Source of the DNA: JACOMS01 sp051252005
GTDB lineage: Bacteria; Pseudomonadota; Alphaproteobacteria; Caulobacterales; Maricaulaceae
DNA length: 64,000 nucleotides
Reading direction: 5' to 3'
Assembly (NCBI GenBank): GCA_051252005.1
Contig: JBPOEZ010000003.1
Location: forward strand, 310,001-374,000
Position numbers and translations under genes: made by a program. This document shows, one piece after another, positions 1 through 8,581 of this stretch. Under the pieces are notes generated by a model. It was given only the letters and a program-made list of their open reading frames with translations. It searched no databases and had not been told where the DNA came from. Numbering within the stretch: position 1 is the stretch's first letter; every line of letters begins with the position of its first letter.

Positions 1-157
1 CCATGCCGACTGACTGACTGCCCTGCCCCGGAAACGTAAATGCGATTGCCATAATAACCCTGCCTAATATTGCTTATTTCAGTGACTGTCTTTCATAAAG
101 CAGCCCTCTGTCGGGTCAATATATATCGGAGCCTCGAACCATACCAACCGTTAACCT

Positions 158-172
158 TTAACAGTTGGTTAA
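158..172. promoter_or_regulatory. CtrA-type binding site (TTAA-N7-TTAA)
   Basis: Two TTAA half-sites are separated by exactly seven bases, the full recognition pattern of the cell-cycle regulator CtrA in Caulobacterales and relatives. It lies about 64 bases upstream of the coiled-coil gene that starts at 236. A further TTAA at 151-154 overlaps the same stretch. The match is seen in the sequence; its use by CtrA is inferred. Confidence 0.55.
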
Positions 173-235
173 CTACCTTTTGGCACGCTGTGCGCAAGAG
201 AATCAGCCGTACAGGGCCACCCAAGGGACCTTCTT

Positions 236-1972
236 ATGTCCATATTTAAACGTTTTTCCTCGCGAGATGGGATCAATGAAGACATTGGTCTCGATCATGA
301 TGTCTCTGACCTATCGATTGACCTATTCATAGAGGACGATGACGAACACACGGAGGCAGAAGAACTACTCTTGGACACGCCGCACGATGTAGACACGCTC
401 GAAGCCATCCTCTTCGATGAGTCCCCTCTTGATAGCGACATTACCAGCCCGATTTCTGAAACAAACCCTGCGCTAGAAGCCCTGAAAGACGACGCCTCAA
501 ACGAAGGCGACGCCGCGCCAACAGAAGCCCCTATCTCTGCGGTGTCTAATGAAGCTTGGATTGAGGAATGGATCGCCCCATTCGAAGACACACCCAACGA
601 AGACATCATGCAAGTTTTACCAAAGCCTAGTGATGAAGATACGGATGACGTTAGCCTTGATGACGGATACACAGAAACTGTAGATACCGAAACTCCATAT
701 GCAGATGCCCTCAACACTGATGCTAAAGAAATCGAGATGGACACGGCCTCGCCTGCCGACTTGAAACCTTCCATAGATATCACCGTAGACACCTACATTA
801 CAAATGTTGAAGACAGCAGCGCCCCTAAGAGCGATACAAACATCTTTAGCGAAGGGCTCAACCTCAGCGAACTCCGTTTGGATATTGTTCGCATTACATC
901 CGACATAGAAAGCGGCGAGACTTTATACCGCCGCGCGCAGCAACGTATAAATAGCCTCATGGGCTTTCTCGAGAAAGCCGAAGTCGGCCTTTCTGTACTC
1001 AAACGCTTAGAGCCTGAGAACCGCCTTTTGAAATCTGAAAACAGGTCTCAAAAAACGAATATTGAAGCGCAACAATATGCCCTGACCCGCCTTGAGAGCG
1101 ATCTGAAAGACGAAAAAACTGCGGCCTCAAATACAGCTATAAAAATAGAGAGACTCCACCACCAACTCGCGGACCTTCAAGCAACGCTCAAAGAAAAAGA
1201 GCAAGAAAACGAAACGCTAGTCGCCGCAAAAGATGATCACATTGTCAAAGCCGAGCGCGTAAAAACTGATCTCGACATCGAAATCCGGGAGAACAGCTCT
1301 CTACGTGAGCGAATGGCCAATATGGCGACCCAAATCGAGCAGTTGAACTCAGAGCGCTTAGAGCTTTTAGAAGTGACCGAAACACAAAAGGCCGACCAAA
1401 GCGACGCACATGATAAGCGCAATACACTTGAAACGGAGAACGCGGAACTCTTACTGCGGCTTCGCAAATCAGAACGCCAAAGCGACGAAATTCGCGACGA
1501 AATGGTTCAAGTACAGGGCAAGGTCACTGCTTTCAAAACTCACTATGAACAGCAAATTCTACGGCGTAATGATAAAATCTCTGTACTTGAAAGCAAGCTC
1601 ACCGAATTTGAAAAACAAATCAGCTTAAAAGATGACGCATTGCAAGCCACAACGTTTGAAATTTCCGATCTAAAGAAGAGCAATGCGCGCCACGAAATTG
1701 AGCGTGAAAAATTTCGGACCCACATTGCCAACCAGACTGCCCTTCTCAGCAAAAGTGAAAACGAGATGCGTAAAGCAAAACGCGATATAGCAACACTTAG
1801 CACAAGATGCAGAGACCTCACACAAAGCGCCGCGATGGCCCGCATTCGCGAAACGCAGCCCGTTCCGAGCCTCTCTGAGACCCTCACCGCCACGGAAGTC
1901 CATGTCGCCCGAGATGCCCTCGCCACATCGCAAAACTTTCGAAGCCCGTTCCTGGACATAAAAAACCCCTAA
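236..1972 (+). CDS. Acidic N-terminal, long coiled-coil protein of unknown function
   Basis: This 578-residue protein has two parts. Residues 10-205 are rich in Asp and Glu and look disordered. Residues about 215-540 are a nearly continuous heptad-rich coiled coil (many E/K/L/Q, repeated LE, KTD, ERLELLE patterns). There is no signal peptide or membrane helix, so it is probably cytoplasmic. The short basic start (KRF, SSR) could be an anchor. The start follows a purine-rich AAGGGACC stretch. A CtrA-type site upstream suggests cell-cycle control, and the architecture recalls cytoskeletal or polar-scaffold proteins, but I do not recognise a named family. The gene is monocistronic; the ribosomal operon follows after about 170 bases. 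Confidence 0.8.
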   Translation: MSIFKRFSSRDGINEDIGLDHDVSDLSIDLFIEDDDEHTEAEELLLDTPHDVDTLEAILFDESPLDSDITSPISETNPALEALKDDASNEGDAAPTEAPISAVSNEAWIEEWIAPFEDTPNEDIMQVLPKPSDEDTDDVSLDDGYTETVDTETPYADALNTDAKEIEMDTASPADLKPSIDITVDTYITNVEDSSAPKSDTNIFSEGLNLSELRLDIVRITSDIESGETLYRRAQQRINSLMGFLEKAEVGLSVLKRLEPENRLLKSENRSQKTNIEAQQYALTRLESDLKDEKTAASNTAIKIERLHHQLADLQATLKEKEQENETLVAAKDDHIVKAERVKTDLDIEIRENSSLRERMANMATQIEQLNSERLELLEVTETQKADQSDAHDKRNTLETENAELLLRLRKSERQSDEIRDEMVQVQGKVTAFKTHYEQQILRRNDKISVLESKLTEFEKQISLKDDALQATTFEISDLKKSNARHEIEREKFRTHIANQTALLSKSENEMRKAKRDIATLSTRCRDLTQSAAMARIRETQPVPSLSETLTATEVHVARDALATSQNFRSPFLDIKNP

Positions 1973-2004
1973 ATTCGCAGTAAACTCTTGAATTCGCAGT
2001 CAAG
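1970..2004. repeat. Short imperfect tandem repeat, 19-base period
   Basis: The block around AATTCGCAGT occurs twice, at 1970-1985 and 1989-2004, matching at 13 of 16 positions. It starts at the stop codon of the preceding gene. No function is evident. Confidence 0.5.
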
Positions 2005-2058
2005 GCGTGTAGTAAGCGCGCTTCAACGGATGCGGTCCGCTTGGTCACTGACGACATG

Positions 2059-2127
2059 GGGTTGTTATATCATTCGGAGCCATCGCATGTTTCGGGACAC
2101 CTTCTTACCCGAACAGCGCCGCAACCC
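2059..2127 (+). promoter_or_regulatory. Candidate structured leader of the rpsF operon
   Basis: The region upstream of rpsF can fold: an outer stem GGGTTG (2059-2064) with CAACCC (2122-2127) encloses a hairpin TTCGGG (2091-2096) with CCCGAA (2108-2113), and a CCG-containing purine/cytosine segment lies between them. Many bacteria carry an S6:S18-binding leader in front of rpsF that mimics the 16S rRNA site and mediates feedback control. The fold is seen; its identity with that leader class is inferred and would need a covariance-model search. Confidence 0.35.
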
Positions 2128-2144
2128 TACATGAAGGACTTAAC

Positions 2145-2498
2145 ATGTCTCTCTACGAGCACGTGATCATTTCACGTCCCGATATTTCTCCGACAGCTGT
2201 CGAAGAAATGGTCGAAAATCTGACCAAAAAAATCCAAAACCTAGGTGGTTCTGTTGAAAAAACAGAATATTGGGGTCTTCGCAATCTTGCTTACCGCATG
2301 AACAAAAACCGCAAAGCCCACTACAACCTGCTTCAAATCAATGCAGAAGCCGCGACAATCCACGAGATTGAGCGTCAGCACCGTATCAACGAAGACATTC
2401 TTCGTTATATGAGCATTCGCGTTGAAGAATTTGACGAAAAGCCTTCGCCGATCCTCGCCAAACGCGAAGAGCGCAAGCGCCGCGAAAGAAGGGATTAA
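2145..2498 (+). CDS. rpsF: 30S ribosomal protein S6
   Basis: The 117-residue product is S6, which binds with S18 in the platform of the small subunit. The start MSLYEHVIISRPDIS, the internal stretch from YWGLRNLAYRMNKNRKAHY, and the basic C-terminal tail ending in lysine/arginine runs are typical of the family. The ATG follows a GAAGGA-type ribosome-binding site (GAAGGACTTAAC). It is the first gene of rpsF-rpsR-rplI, with only four bases between its stop and the rpsR start, so the stoichiometric partners S6 and S18 are probably translated together. Confidence 0.98.
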   Translation: MSLYEHVIISRPDISPTAVEEMVENLTKKIQNLGGSVEKTEYWGLRNLAYRMNKNRKAHYNLLQINAEAATIHEIERQHRINEDILRYMSIRVEEFDEKPSPILAKREERKRRERRD

Positions 2499-2502
2499 GA
2501 CC

Positions 2503-2766
2503 ATGGCTAGAAAAGACGCTATCAAAATTGAAAACTTGCCTTCACGGACATCTTTCAAACGTCGCCGTAAAGTTTGCCCATTCTCTGGTGAGAACGGCCT
2601 GACTATCGATTATAAAGATCCAAAAATGTTGCAGCGTTATATGTCTGAAAAAGGCAAAATCGTTCCATCACGGATCACAGCCGTTTCCGGCAAAAAGCAA
2701 CGCGAATTGGCACGGGCGATTAAACGCGCACGTTTCCTCGGCTTGCTTTCATACGAAGTGAAGTAG
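2503..2766 (+). CDS. rpsR: 30S ribosomal protein S18
   Basis: This 87-residue protein is S18, the partner of S6 on the 16S rRNA platform. Family signs are KRRRKVCPFSGEN near residue 20-33 and RITAVSGKKQRELARAIKRARFLGLL towards the end. An upstream in-frame ATG at 2422 lies inside rpsF and gives an alien N-terminus, so the ATG at 2503 (MARKDAIKIENL) is chosen. It is the middle gene of the operon; rplI begins 10 bases after its stop. Confidence 0.98.
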   Translation: MARKDAIKIENLPSRTSFKRRRKVCPFSGENGLTIDYKDPKMLQRYMSEKGKIVPSRITAVSGKKQRELARAIKRARFLGLLSYEVK

Positions 2767-2776
2767 GAGCGTAGAC

Positions 2777-3385
2777 ATGGAAATTATTCTCCTCGAACGC
2801 GTAGATAATCTTGGCGCCATGGGCGAAGTAGTGAACGTAAAGCCTGGCTTTGCACGTAACTTTTTGCTCCCGCAGAAGAAAGCACTTCGCGCGACTAAAG
2901 CCAACATGGCCCGCTTTGAAGCGGAACGTGAATATCTTGAGGCCCGTAACGCAGAAAACCGCGACCGTGCAGCTAACGACGGCGAAGATCTTAATGGCAA
3001 AAGCTATGTGATCATTCGTAACGCCGGTGAAACAGGTCAGCTTTACGGCTCTGTCACGTCCCGTGACGTTGTTGAAAGCGTTGGCGATTCTATCCGACGC
3101 AACATGGTTATTCTTGATCAGCCGATCAAAGCTCTTGGCTTGCATGATGTTAAAATCAAGCTTCACCCTGAAGTGACGGTTTCTGTCACAATCAACGTCG
3201 CTCGTTCTGAAGACGAAGCAGAACGTCAAGCCAAAGGCGAAGACGTGATTGCAGCTCAGATGGACGCAGACCGTGCCGACGCTGAAGAAGCCGCTATGGA
3301 ACGTGCTGAAATCGCATCTGAAATGTTTGAAGATGACGGACGTCAGTCTGACTCTGACGACGCGCCAAAAGGCGAAGAAGAGTAA
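2777..3385 (+). CDS. rplI: 50S ribosomal protein L9
   Basis: The 202-residue protein is L9, which binds 23S rRNA near the L1 stalk. The N-terminal RNA-binding domain shows MEIILLERVDNLGAMGEVV and the signature VKPGFARNFLLPQKKA. The C-terminal domain covers about residues 80-150. Residues after about 155 form an acidic tail (many D/E, ending GEEE) longer than the roughly 150 residues of enterobacterial L9; such tails are common in alphaproteobacteria. It ends the ribosomal operon and is followed by a strong terminator. Confidence 0.98.
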   Translation: MEIILLERVDNLGAMGEVVNVKPGFARNFLLPQKKALRATKANMARFEAEREYLEARNAENRDRAANDGEDLNGKSYVIIRNAGETGQLYGSVTSRDVVESVGDSIRRNMVILDQPIKALGLHDVKIKLHPEVTVSVTINVARSEDEAERQAKGEDVIAAQMDADRADAEEAAMERAEIASEMFEDDGRQSDSDDAPKGEEE

Positions 3386-3410
3386 CCTCTTCTTACAGAC
3401 ACAATATTGA

Positions 3411-3436
3411 GCCGGGCTTTTGGGCCCGGCTTTTTT
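3411..3436 (+). terminator. Intrinsic terminator after rplI
   Basis: A perfect 7-bp stem, GCCGGGC (3411-3417) with GCCCGGC (3424-3430), has a six-base loop and is followed by six T residues. It closes the rpsF-rpsR-rplI operon. Confidence 0.9.
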
Positions 3437-3494
3437 ATGTCCTAAAGATCATCTTCCCTATGGAAAGCTTGGTGAAGCGGCCTATATTGCGGCC

Positions 3495-3983
3495 ATGCTT
3501 GATCGACTCCTCTTTATGCGCCACGCGAAGTCCTCTTGGAATGACAGCTCGCTTACGGATCATCAGCGCCCCTTAAATGAACGCGGATTGCGCGCAGCCA
3601 AAGATGTTGGGGCGGCGCTCCATGCGCGAGGGTTTGCGCCTGATATTATTTGGTCATCGGACGCGAAGCGAACACGTGAGACAGCCATGCATCTCATCCG
3701 CGCCATTCCCGGCGCCCAAGAGGTCGAGTATTTAAGCGAGTTTTATCACGCCAGCGCAAATGACGTCATGCGGATCTGTGATCAACGCGGCGAACCCGAC
3801 GCGCCGCTCATGCTTCTCGGGCATAATCCGGGGTGGGGCGAGCTCTATTATTATTTCACAGGCCGTCCCCATGAATACCCGACTGGGGCGTGCACCGTTC
3901 TGGCTCGCCAAAATGACGGCCACTGGCTGTCGCCCAATTCCTGGAGACTTGCGGATCTGATCTTGCCCCGAGAGCTTGAATAA
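3495..3983 (+). CDS. SixA-like histidine phosphatase
   Basis: This 162-residue protein belongs to the histidine phosphatase superfamily, SixA branch. The N-terminal RHG-type motif is FMRHAKSSW (His nucleophile), the second catalytic histidine lies in LLGHNPG near residue 113, and the arginine pair in SDAKRTRETA fits the phosphate pocket. SixA in E. coli removes phosphate from histidine phosphotransfer domains; the substrate here is unknown. An upstream TTG at 3420 would start inside the terminator hairpin, so ATG 3495 (MLDRLLFMRHAKSSW) is preferred. The next small gene starts two bases after its stop. Confidence 0.9.
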   Translation: MLDRLLFMRHAKSSWNDSSLTDHQRPLNERGLRAAKDVGAALHARGFAPDIIWSSDAKRTRETAMHLIRAIPGAQEVEYLSEFYHASANDVMRICDQRGEPDAPLMLLGHNPGWGELYYYFTGRPHEYPTGACTVLARQNDGHWLSPNSWRLADLILPRELE

Positions 3984-3985
3984 GC

Positions 3986-4192
3986 ATGAAAGCCGTTTTC
4001 ATTGCACTTTGGCGGCTCTTGCGGGCCAACCTGTTTTATCCCGTGATGATCGGATTATTTCTGTGGATCTATGTCACAGATAAGCACTGGGTATTTGGAG
4101 CGGCGATCATCGCCGCTATCCTTATTTTCGATCCCATTTGGCGGATTATGGGACGCAACAGTCTTCGCTTGCTCAGGAAAAAGCGCGAATGA
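3986..4192 (+). CDS. Small membrane protein, two predicted helices
   Basis: The 68-residue product has two hydrophobic segments, about residues 16-30 (FYPVMIGLFLWIYV) and 34-50 (HWVFGAAIIAAILIF), with a strongly basic C-terminus (RLLRKKRE). It starts two bases after the SixA-like gene stop, so the two are probably cotranscribed and translationally coupled. I do not recognise a family; the topology and tight spacing support a real gene. Confidence 0.7.
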   Translation: MKAVFIALWRLLRANLFYPVMIGLFLWIYVTDKHWVFGAAIIAAILIFDPIWRIMGRNSLRLLRKKRE

Positions 4193-4213
4193 AAAACCCG
4201 CTCTAACAAAAAC

Positions 4214-4248
4214 CGAACGCTCCGTCTTCTAACGGAGCGTTCGCGTTT
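4214..4248. terminator. Strong bidirectional terminator between convergent genes
   Basis: An 11-bp perfect stem, 4214-4224 pairing with 4233-4243, has an eight-base loop. It is preceded by an A-rich run and followed by a T-rich run, and sits exactly between the ends of two convergent genes, so it can serve both strands. Confidence 0.85.
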
Positions 4249-4653
4249 CTATTTACCAACCGTCAACAGAGTGTCGTAATCCCGCAACTTATACAGTGCG
4301 ATCATCGCGCCTAACACTGGCACCGCTGCAAGAAAGAGCATGTTGTGGCCCTCAGAAAACGGCCAAATTACGCCCCAAGTAAAAACCACTCCAAGACCAT
4401 GGAGTAGCATCACGAGACCGTAACTGATGCGTTTTTTGAAACCCAAAACGAATGCCAATAAAAGCAGCACCCAAAAGGCGCCAATCGCGTAGGATCCTGT
4501 TTCTGAAAGCCCTTTAATCTTATAAAATCGCTCGAAGATTTTAGCCGTATGTTCGACACCGGAAGTCGTGAATTTGTCCGCAATCCACGGCGCTAAGAAA
4601 AATGCGATGGTGATGCGCATAATGAACAATGATGAGGGTAGCTGCTTTGGCAT
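4249..4653 (-). CDS. DoxX-like four-helix membrane protein
   Basis: The 134-residue protein has four hydrophobic segments: about residues 8-26 (FIMRITIAFFLAPWIA), 54-73, 78-99 (VMLLHGLGVVFTWGVIW) and 104-122. This size and four-helix layout match small DoxX-like integral membrane proteins, whose function is poorly defined. The start at 4653 (MPKQLPSS) has GGAG nine bases upstream; a longer frame from 4683 lacks one. It is a single gene, convergent with the small membrane gene on the other strand. Confidence 0.75.
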   Translation of the reverse strand: MPKQLPSSLFIMRITIAFFLAPWIADKFTTSGVEHTAKIFERFYKIKGLSETGSYAIGAFWVLLLLAFVLGFKKRISYGLVMLLHGLGVVFTWGVIWPFSEGHNMLFLAAVPVLGAMIALYKLRDYDTLLTVGK

Positions 4654-4827
4654 GAAAATCTCCAGTTTATGTAAGCCTGTCACTAGACATTTACCCGCTC
4701 AACTACACCTCACATCTCCGTGAGCGCCGAGATTAAATTTTCATTAGACGCCAGTCATTTCGTGGACAAAACCTCACATATTGGACATACTCAGCGCAAA
4801 AGCGAAAGCGCCGAACGGAGACCGACT

Positions 4828-7674
4828 ATGTTCAAATTGACATCCAACCTTGGCCTAGCCGTTGGCTTGCTGATTTTAAGTGCCTGTCAGCCCTCAAAGG
4901 CTCCGAAGTCTGCAGAAGACGCTTCCGCCCCCCTTTCTATTAATTTTGAGAAGTACACGCTCGCAAACGGCCTTGATGTCGTCTTGCATGTTGACCGCTC
5001 AGACCCTGTTGTCGCGATTAATCTGGCCGCCCATGTTGGGTCCGCGCGAGAAACAGAGGGCCGCACAGGGTTTGCCCACCTTTTTGAGCACCTACTGTTT
5101 CTCGACTCTGAAAATCTCGGCTATGGAGGCCTTGACGAAATGAACACCCGCATTGGCGGCGAAGGCACAAACGGGTTCACCACCCACGACATGACCCAGT
5201 ATTTCCAAGCTGTGCCTAAAGACGCGCTCGAAAAAATTGTCTGGGCCGAGGCTGACAAGTTGGGTTGGTTTATCAACACGGTTAGTCAGAACGTGGTGGA
5301 TAAGGAAAAGCAGGTTGTTAAAAATGAGAAGCGCCAACGGGTCGACAATCAACCCTATGGCCATAATCTCTACATCGTCAATAAAGCGCTATACCCAACG
5401 GACCATCCCTATAATTGGCAGGTCATCGGTTCTCTTGCAGATCTCGACGCAGCTAGCCTTGAAGACGTACAGGATTTTTACAAAAAATGGTATGTCCCCA
5501 ACAATGTAACAGTCACCCTCTCCGGCGACTTTGACGTGAGTGAAGCCAAAACCCTTATCGAAAAATACTTTGGCGAAATACCAAGCGGCGAAGCCATTAC
5601 CCCTTACGCGCCTCGCGCGGGTGTCCTGACTGAAAGCAAACGTCTTTATCATGAAGATAATTTTGCGACCGTACCGCAGCTCACGATGATTTGGCCAACT
5701 GTAGAGCAATATCACCCTGATGCGTATGCCCTTGATATTCTTGTGTCGTACCTCACCGAGGGTAAACGCGCGCCGCTCAACGAAGTTCTCATTGATGAAA
5801 TGAAGTTGACGTCAGGCGTTGACGGCTTTCATTATACGAAAGAAATTTCCGGCGAATGGTATTTATTCATCAGCCCGAATGAAGGCGAAGATATCGACGG
5901 ATTAATTCCTGCGCTTGGCACAGCGTTCGCACGCTTCGAAGACAATGGCATGAGCCAAGCGGATCTCGACCGTATCAAAGCGGGTATCGAAGTCGATTTC
6001 TACGGCGACGTTCAAAGCGCGCTTGGCAAAGCCATACAGCTTAGCGAATATAACCTTTTCACGAACGATCCCGGTTTTTACAAGAAAGACATTGCCAGTA
6101 TTCAAGCCGTCACTACAGACGATGTGATGCGGGTTTATAGTAAATATATAAAAGACCAAAACCTGATATATACAAGCTTTGTCCCCGAAGGGGAGCTTGG
6201 CCTAGCACTTGAGGGCTCGGTAGAAGCTTCAGTCATACAAGAAAAAGTCGTACAAGGCGCGGAAACAGAGGTAGACTTTGATCCTGCGGCTCGGGTCATT
6301 GACACCCTAACCCTGTCCAAATTTGACCGCTCCAAAGAGCCCGCGTTTGGCCCAGCCTACACGCTTCCTGCGCCTTCAGTTTGGCAAGAGGCTCTTAGCA
6401 ACGGCGTTGAGCTTTACGGCATTGAAAGCCGCGAAACACCGCTCGTCTATTTCTCTTTGGCGATAGACGCCGGAAATGACCGCGGGTCTTACGATAAACC
6501 GGCCGTATCAGACATGACCGCAGCACTGCTAGAAAAAGGTACCGCAAGCAAAACGCCTGCTGAGCTTGAAGATGCAATCAAGTCACTCGGGTCGTCAATC
6601 TCTATCAGCACGGGTCAATTTGGCACCTATATAAGCGGCAACACCCTCGCCAGAAACTTCGATGCAACCGTGGCCCTCGTTGAGGAAATGCTATTAGAGC
6701 CGCGCTGGGACGCAGAAGAGTTCACCCTTCTTAAACGGAAACTCCTCAGCGATATTGACCAATCAGCTGCGAGCCCTGATGCAATCTCTGTGCGCGAAGC
6801 CGCGAAACTGCGCTACCCCGAAGGCCATATTTTCAGCTACGGATATTACGGCCCCAAAGATAAGCTAGAAACGGTGAGCTTAGACGACCTTAAAGCTTTT
6901 TACGCAAAATATTACACACAACATGCGGCCAAGCTCCGCGTTGTCGGCGATGTGACACCGAATGACGTCAAAGCCGCCTTTGCTGGACTAGCCGAAAAAT
7001 GGACAGGCATCGCCCCGCAAAAGGTCACATTAGGCCCTGCCAACGCCGTTGAGAGCGCGGCCATTTATATGTACGATATTCCCGGCGCGAAACAATCTGT
7101 GCTCCGCATAGAGCGCCCAGCTCTTACGGCGCTTGATGCTGATCTCCCCCTGGCTGAGGCTATGAACTTCATGCTTGGCGGGATTTATACGTCCAAATTG
7201 AATAGTGAGCTTCGCGTTAACAAGGGCTACACTTACGGCATTCGCTCCGCCTTTGCAGCGGCAAAAGACAGAGGTACATTCTCTGTCCGCTCCAGTGTCC
7301 GCACCAACGTAACGAAGGAGTCAATTGAGTTGATCCGTGATATTTTATCCTCTTACGGCCCAGACTACACAGAAGCTGATCTTGAAACGATGAAAGCCGC
7401 GCTTCTGCGTGGTCAAGCCCTCAAGACGGAAACACTGTCTGACAAGCTTGGCATGGTCAATGAAATCGCGGCCTATGGCTATCCGGCGGACTATAAGGCT
7501 CGTAACGCCAAGGCTATCGAGGCGATGACGCTCGAAGATTTCAAAGCCCTCGCCGCAGAGCATTTAAGGCCAGAGGCTATGCGCTATGTTATTGTCGGCG
7601 ACGCCGCCACGCAAAGCGCAAAACTTAAAGACCTAGGCTACGGCGATCCAATTCTACTGAATTCGGAGGAATAA
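4828..7674 (+). CDS. M16-family zinc metalloprotease, lipoprotein
   Basis: This 948-residue protein is an insulinase/pitrilysin-type (M16) peptidase with two tandem M16 units. A lipoprotein signal ends in LILSAC with Cys20, so the protein is probably anchored in the envelope facing the periplasm. The active site HxxEH is H84-L-F-E87-H88 in GFAHLFEHLLF, and the third zinc ligand lies in the downstream stretch VVKNEKRQRVDNQPYG. The C-terminal half (from about residue 530) lacks HxxEH, as is usual for the structural half, but keeps the RxxxY-type loop in LRVNKGYTYGIRS. ATG 4828 follows GGAG and gives the signal peptide; a longer frame from 4720 does not. The DUF4349 gene starts immediately after the stop. 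Confidence 0.93.
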   Translation: MFKLTSNLGLAVGLLILSACQPSKAPKSAEDASAPLSINFEKYTLANGLDVVLHVDRSDPVVAINLAAHVGSARETEGRTGFAHLFEHLLFLDSENLGYGGLDEMNTRIGGEGTNGFTTHDMTQYFQAVPKDALEKIVWAEADKLGWFINTVSQNVVDKEKQVVKNEKRQRVDNQPYGHNLYIVNKALYPTDHPYNWQVIGSLADLDAASLEDVQDFYKKWYVPNNVTVTLSGDFDVSEAKTLIEKYFGEIPSGEAITPYAPRAGVLTESKRLYHEDNFATVPQLTMIWPTVEQYHPDAYALDILVSYLTEGKRAPLNEVLIDEMKLTSGVDGFHYTKEISGEWYLFISPNEGEDIDGLIPALGTAFARFEDNGMSQADLDRIKAGIEVDFYGDVQSALGKAIQLSEYNLFTNDPGFYKKDIASIQAVTTDDVMRVYSKYIKDQNLIYTSFVPEGELGLALEGSVEASVIQEKVVQGAETEVDFDPAARVIDTLTLSKFDRSKEPAFGPAYTLPAPSVWQEALSNGVELYGIESRETPLVYFSLAIDAGNDRGSYDKPAVSDMTAALLEKGTASKTPAELEDAIKSLGSSISISTGQFGTYISGNTLARNFDATVALVEEMLLEPRWDAEEFTLLKRKLLSDIDQSAASPDAISVREAAKLRYPEGHIFSYGYYGPKDKLETVSLDDLKAFYAKYYTQHAAKLRVVGDVTPNDVKAAFAGLAEKWTGIAPQKVTLGPANAVESAAIYMYDIPGAKQSVLRIERPALTALDADLPLAEAMNFMLGGIYTSKLNSELRVNKGYTYGIRSAFAAAKDRGTFSVRSSVRTNVTKESIELIRDILSSYGPDYTEADLETMKAALLRGQALKTETLSDKLGMVNEIAAYGYPADYKARNAKAIEAMTLEDFKALAAEHLRPEAMRYVIVGDAATQSAKLKDLGYGDPILLNSEE

Positions 7675-8577
7675 ATGAAACGCCTTATATTCATGACAAC
7701 AGCTGCACTCGCCCTAACGGCTTGCGGAAATAGTAATTATGACGCGTCCAACGCTCCGGCTCCGATGATGGAATCCGGCGCTATGATGGCCCAAGATAGC
7801 TATTCCAAAATGACCGCTGATGTGGCCCCAGCACCGCCGAGACAACCTCAATCGTCCGAGAACCCTTCGGCACAAAGCTTCCTAGCCTACCGCTATAATT
7901 ACGGGTTTGCCCTGCCCGTCAAAGCGGTCGCGAGTACGGCCAAATCTCATTCCGTTCTCTGCCAAGACGCCGGAGCAGATCTTTGCCAAGTTCTTTCGTC
8001 TAACACCTCTGCGCAAAACGAAGACTATGTCAGCGCTATTGTCCAGCTTCGCGCCGAACCTGAATGGCTCAAAACCTTCACCGCTAAAATCCAATCCAGC
8101 GTGACTGAAGCCAAAGGCGAGATGACACATTCCGGCGTATCTGCCGAAGATTTGACGCGGTCAATACTCGACACAGACGCACGGCTTAAAGCGCAAACAA
8201 CACTCCGCACTCGGCTTGAAGGGCTCCTAGAGACGCGGGACGCGAAACTGCCTGATCTCTTGGCTTTGGAACGAGAGCTAGCCCGTGTTCAGGGCGATAT
8301 AGAAAGCGCAACGACGACTTTAGGTGTGCTAAAGAAACGTGTCTCCATGTCAGTGGTGGATATAAATTACCAAACCAAGCAGGTCGCAGTATCACGCGGG
8401 TCCTTATCGCCTATTGGAACGTCACTGAAACGGTTTGTTGGCAACGTCGCAGAAGGAATTGCCGGCGTTATTGAGTTTATTAGCGTGATTTTACCGTGGC
8501 TACTTCTGGTGATTTTGCCAGGGCTCTGGTTCGTTCGTTGGTTCTGGCGCCGCCGGAAAGGCAAGGCAAAAGCTTAG
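7675..8577 (+). CDS. DUF4349-domain lipoprotein
   Basis: The 300-residue protein carries a lipoprotein signal (ALALTAC, Cys17), a low-complexity Ala/Pro/Met/Ser linker to about residue 75, and a DUF4349 domain across about 110-260 containing the predicted helical hairpin TTLRTRLEGLLETRDAKLPD...LERELARVQGDIES. A C-terminal hydrophobic helix (FISVILPWLLLVILPGLWFV) ends in a basic RRRKGKAKA tail. A lipid anchor at one end and a membrane helix at the other is typical of this family. Function is unknown. Its ATG directly abuts the stop of the M16 protease gene, with GAGGA inside that gene's end, so the pair is an operon and may cooperate in the envelope. Confidence 0.88.
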   Translation: MKRLIFMTTAALALTACGNSNYDASNAPAPMMESGAMMAQDSYSKMTADVAPAPPRQPQSSENPSAQSFLAYRYNYGFALPVKAVASTAKSHSVLCQDAGADLCQVLSSNTSAQNEDYVSAIVQLRAEPEWLKTFTAKIQSSVTEAKGEMTHSGVSAEDLTRSILDTDARLKAQTTLRTRLEGLLETRDAKLPDLLALERELARVQGDIESATTTLGVLKKRVSMSVVDINYQTKQVAVSRGSLSPIGTSLKRFVGNVAEGIAGVIEFISVILPWLLLVILPGLWFVRWFWRRRKGKAKA

Positions 8578-8581
8578 ACGT

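Noticed and set aside
295..792. 165-codon minus-strand frame, Ser-rich
   Set aside because: It mirrors the acidic half of the coiled-coil gene (GAN/GAC codons read backwards) and has no start signal.
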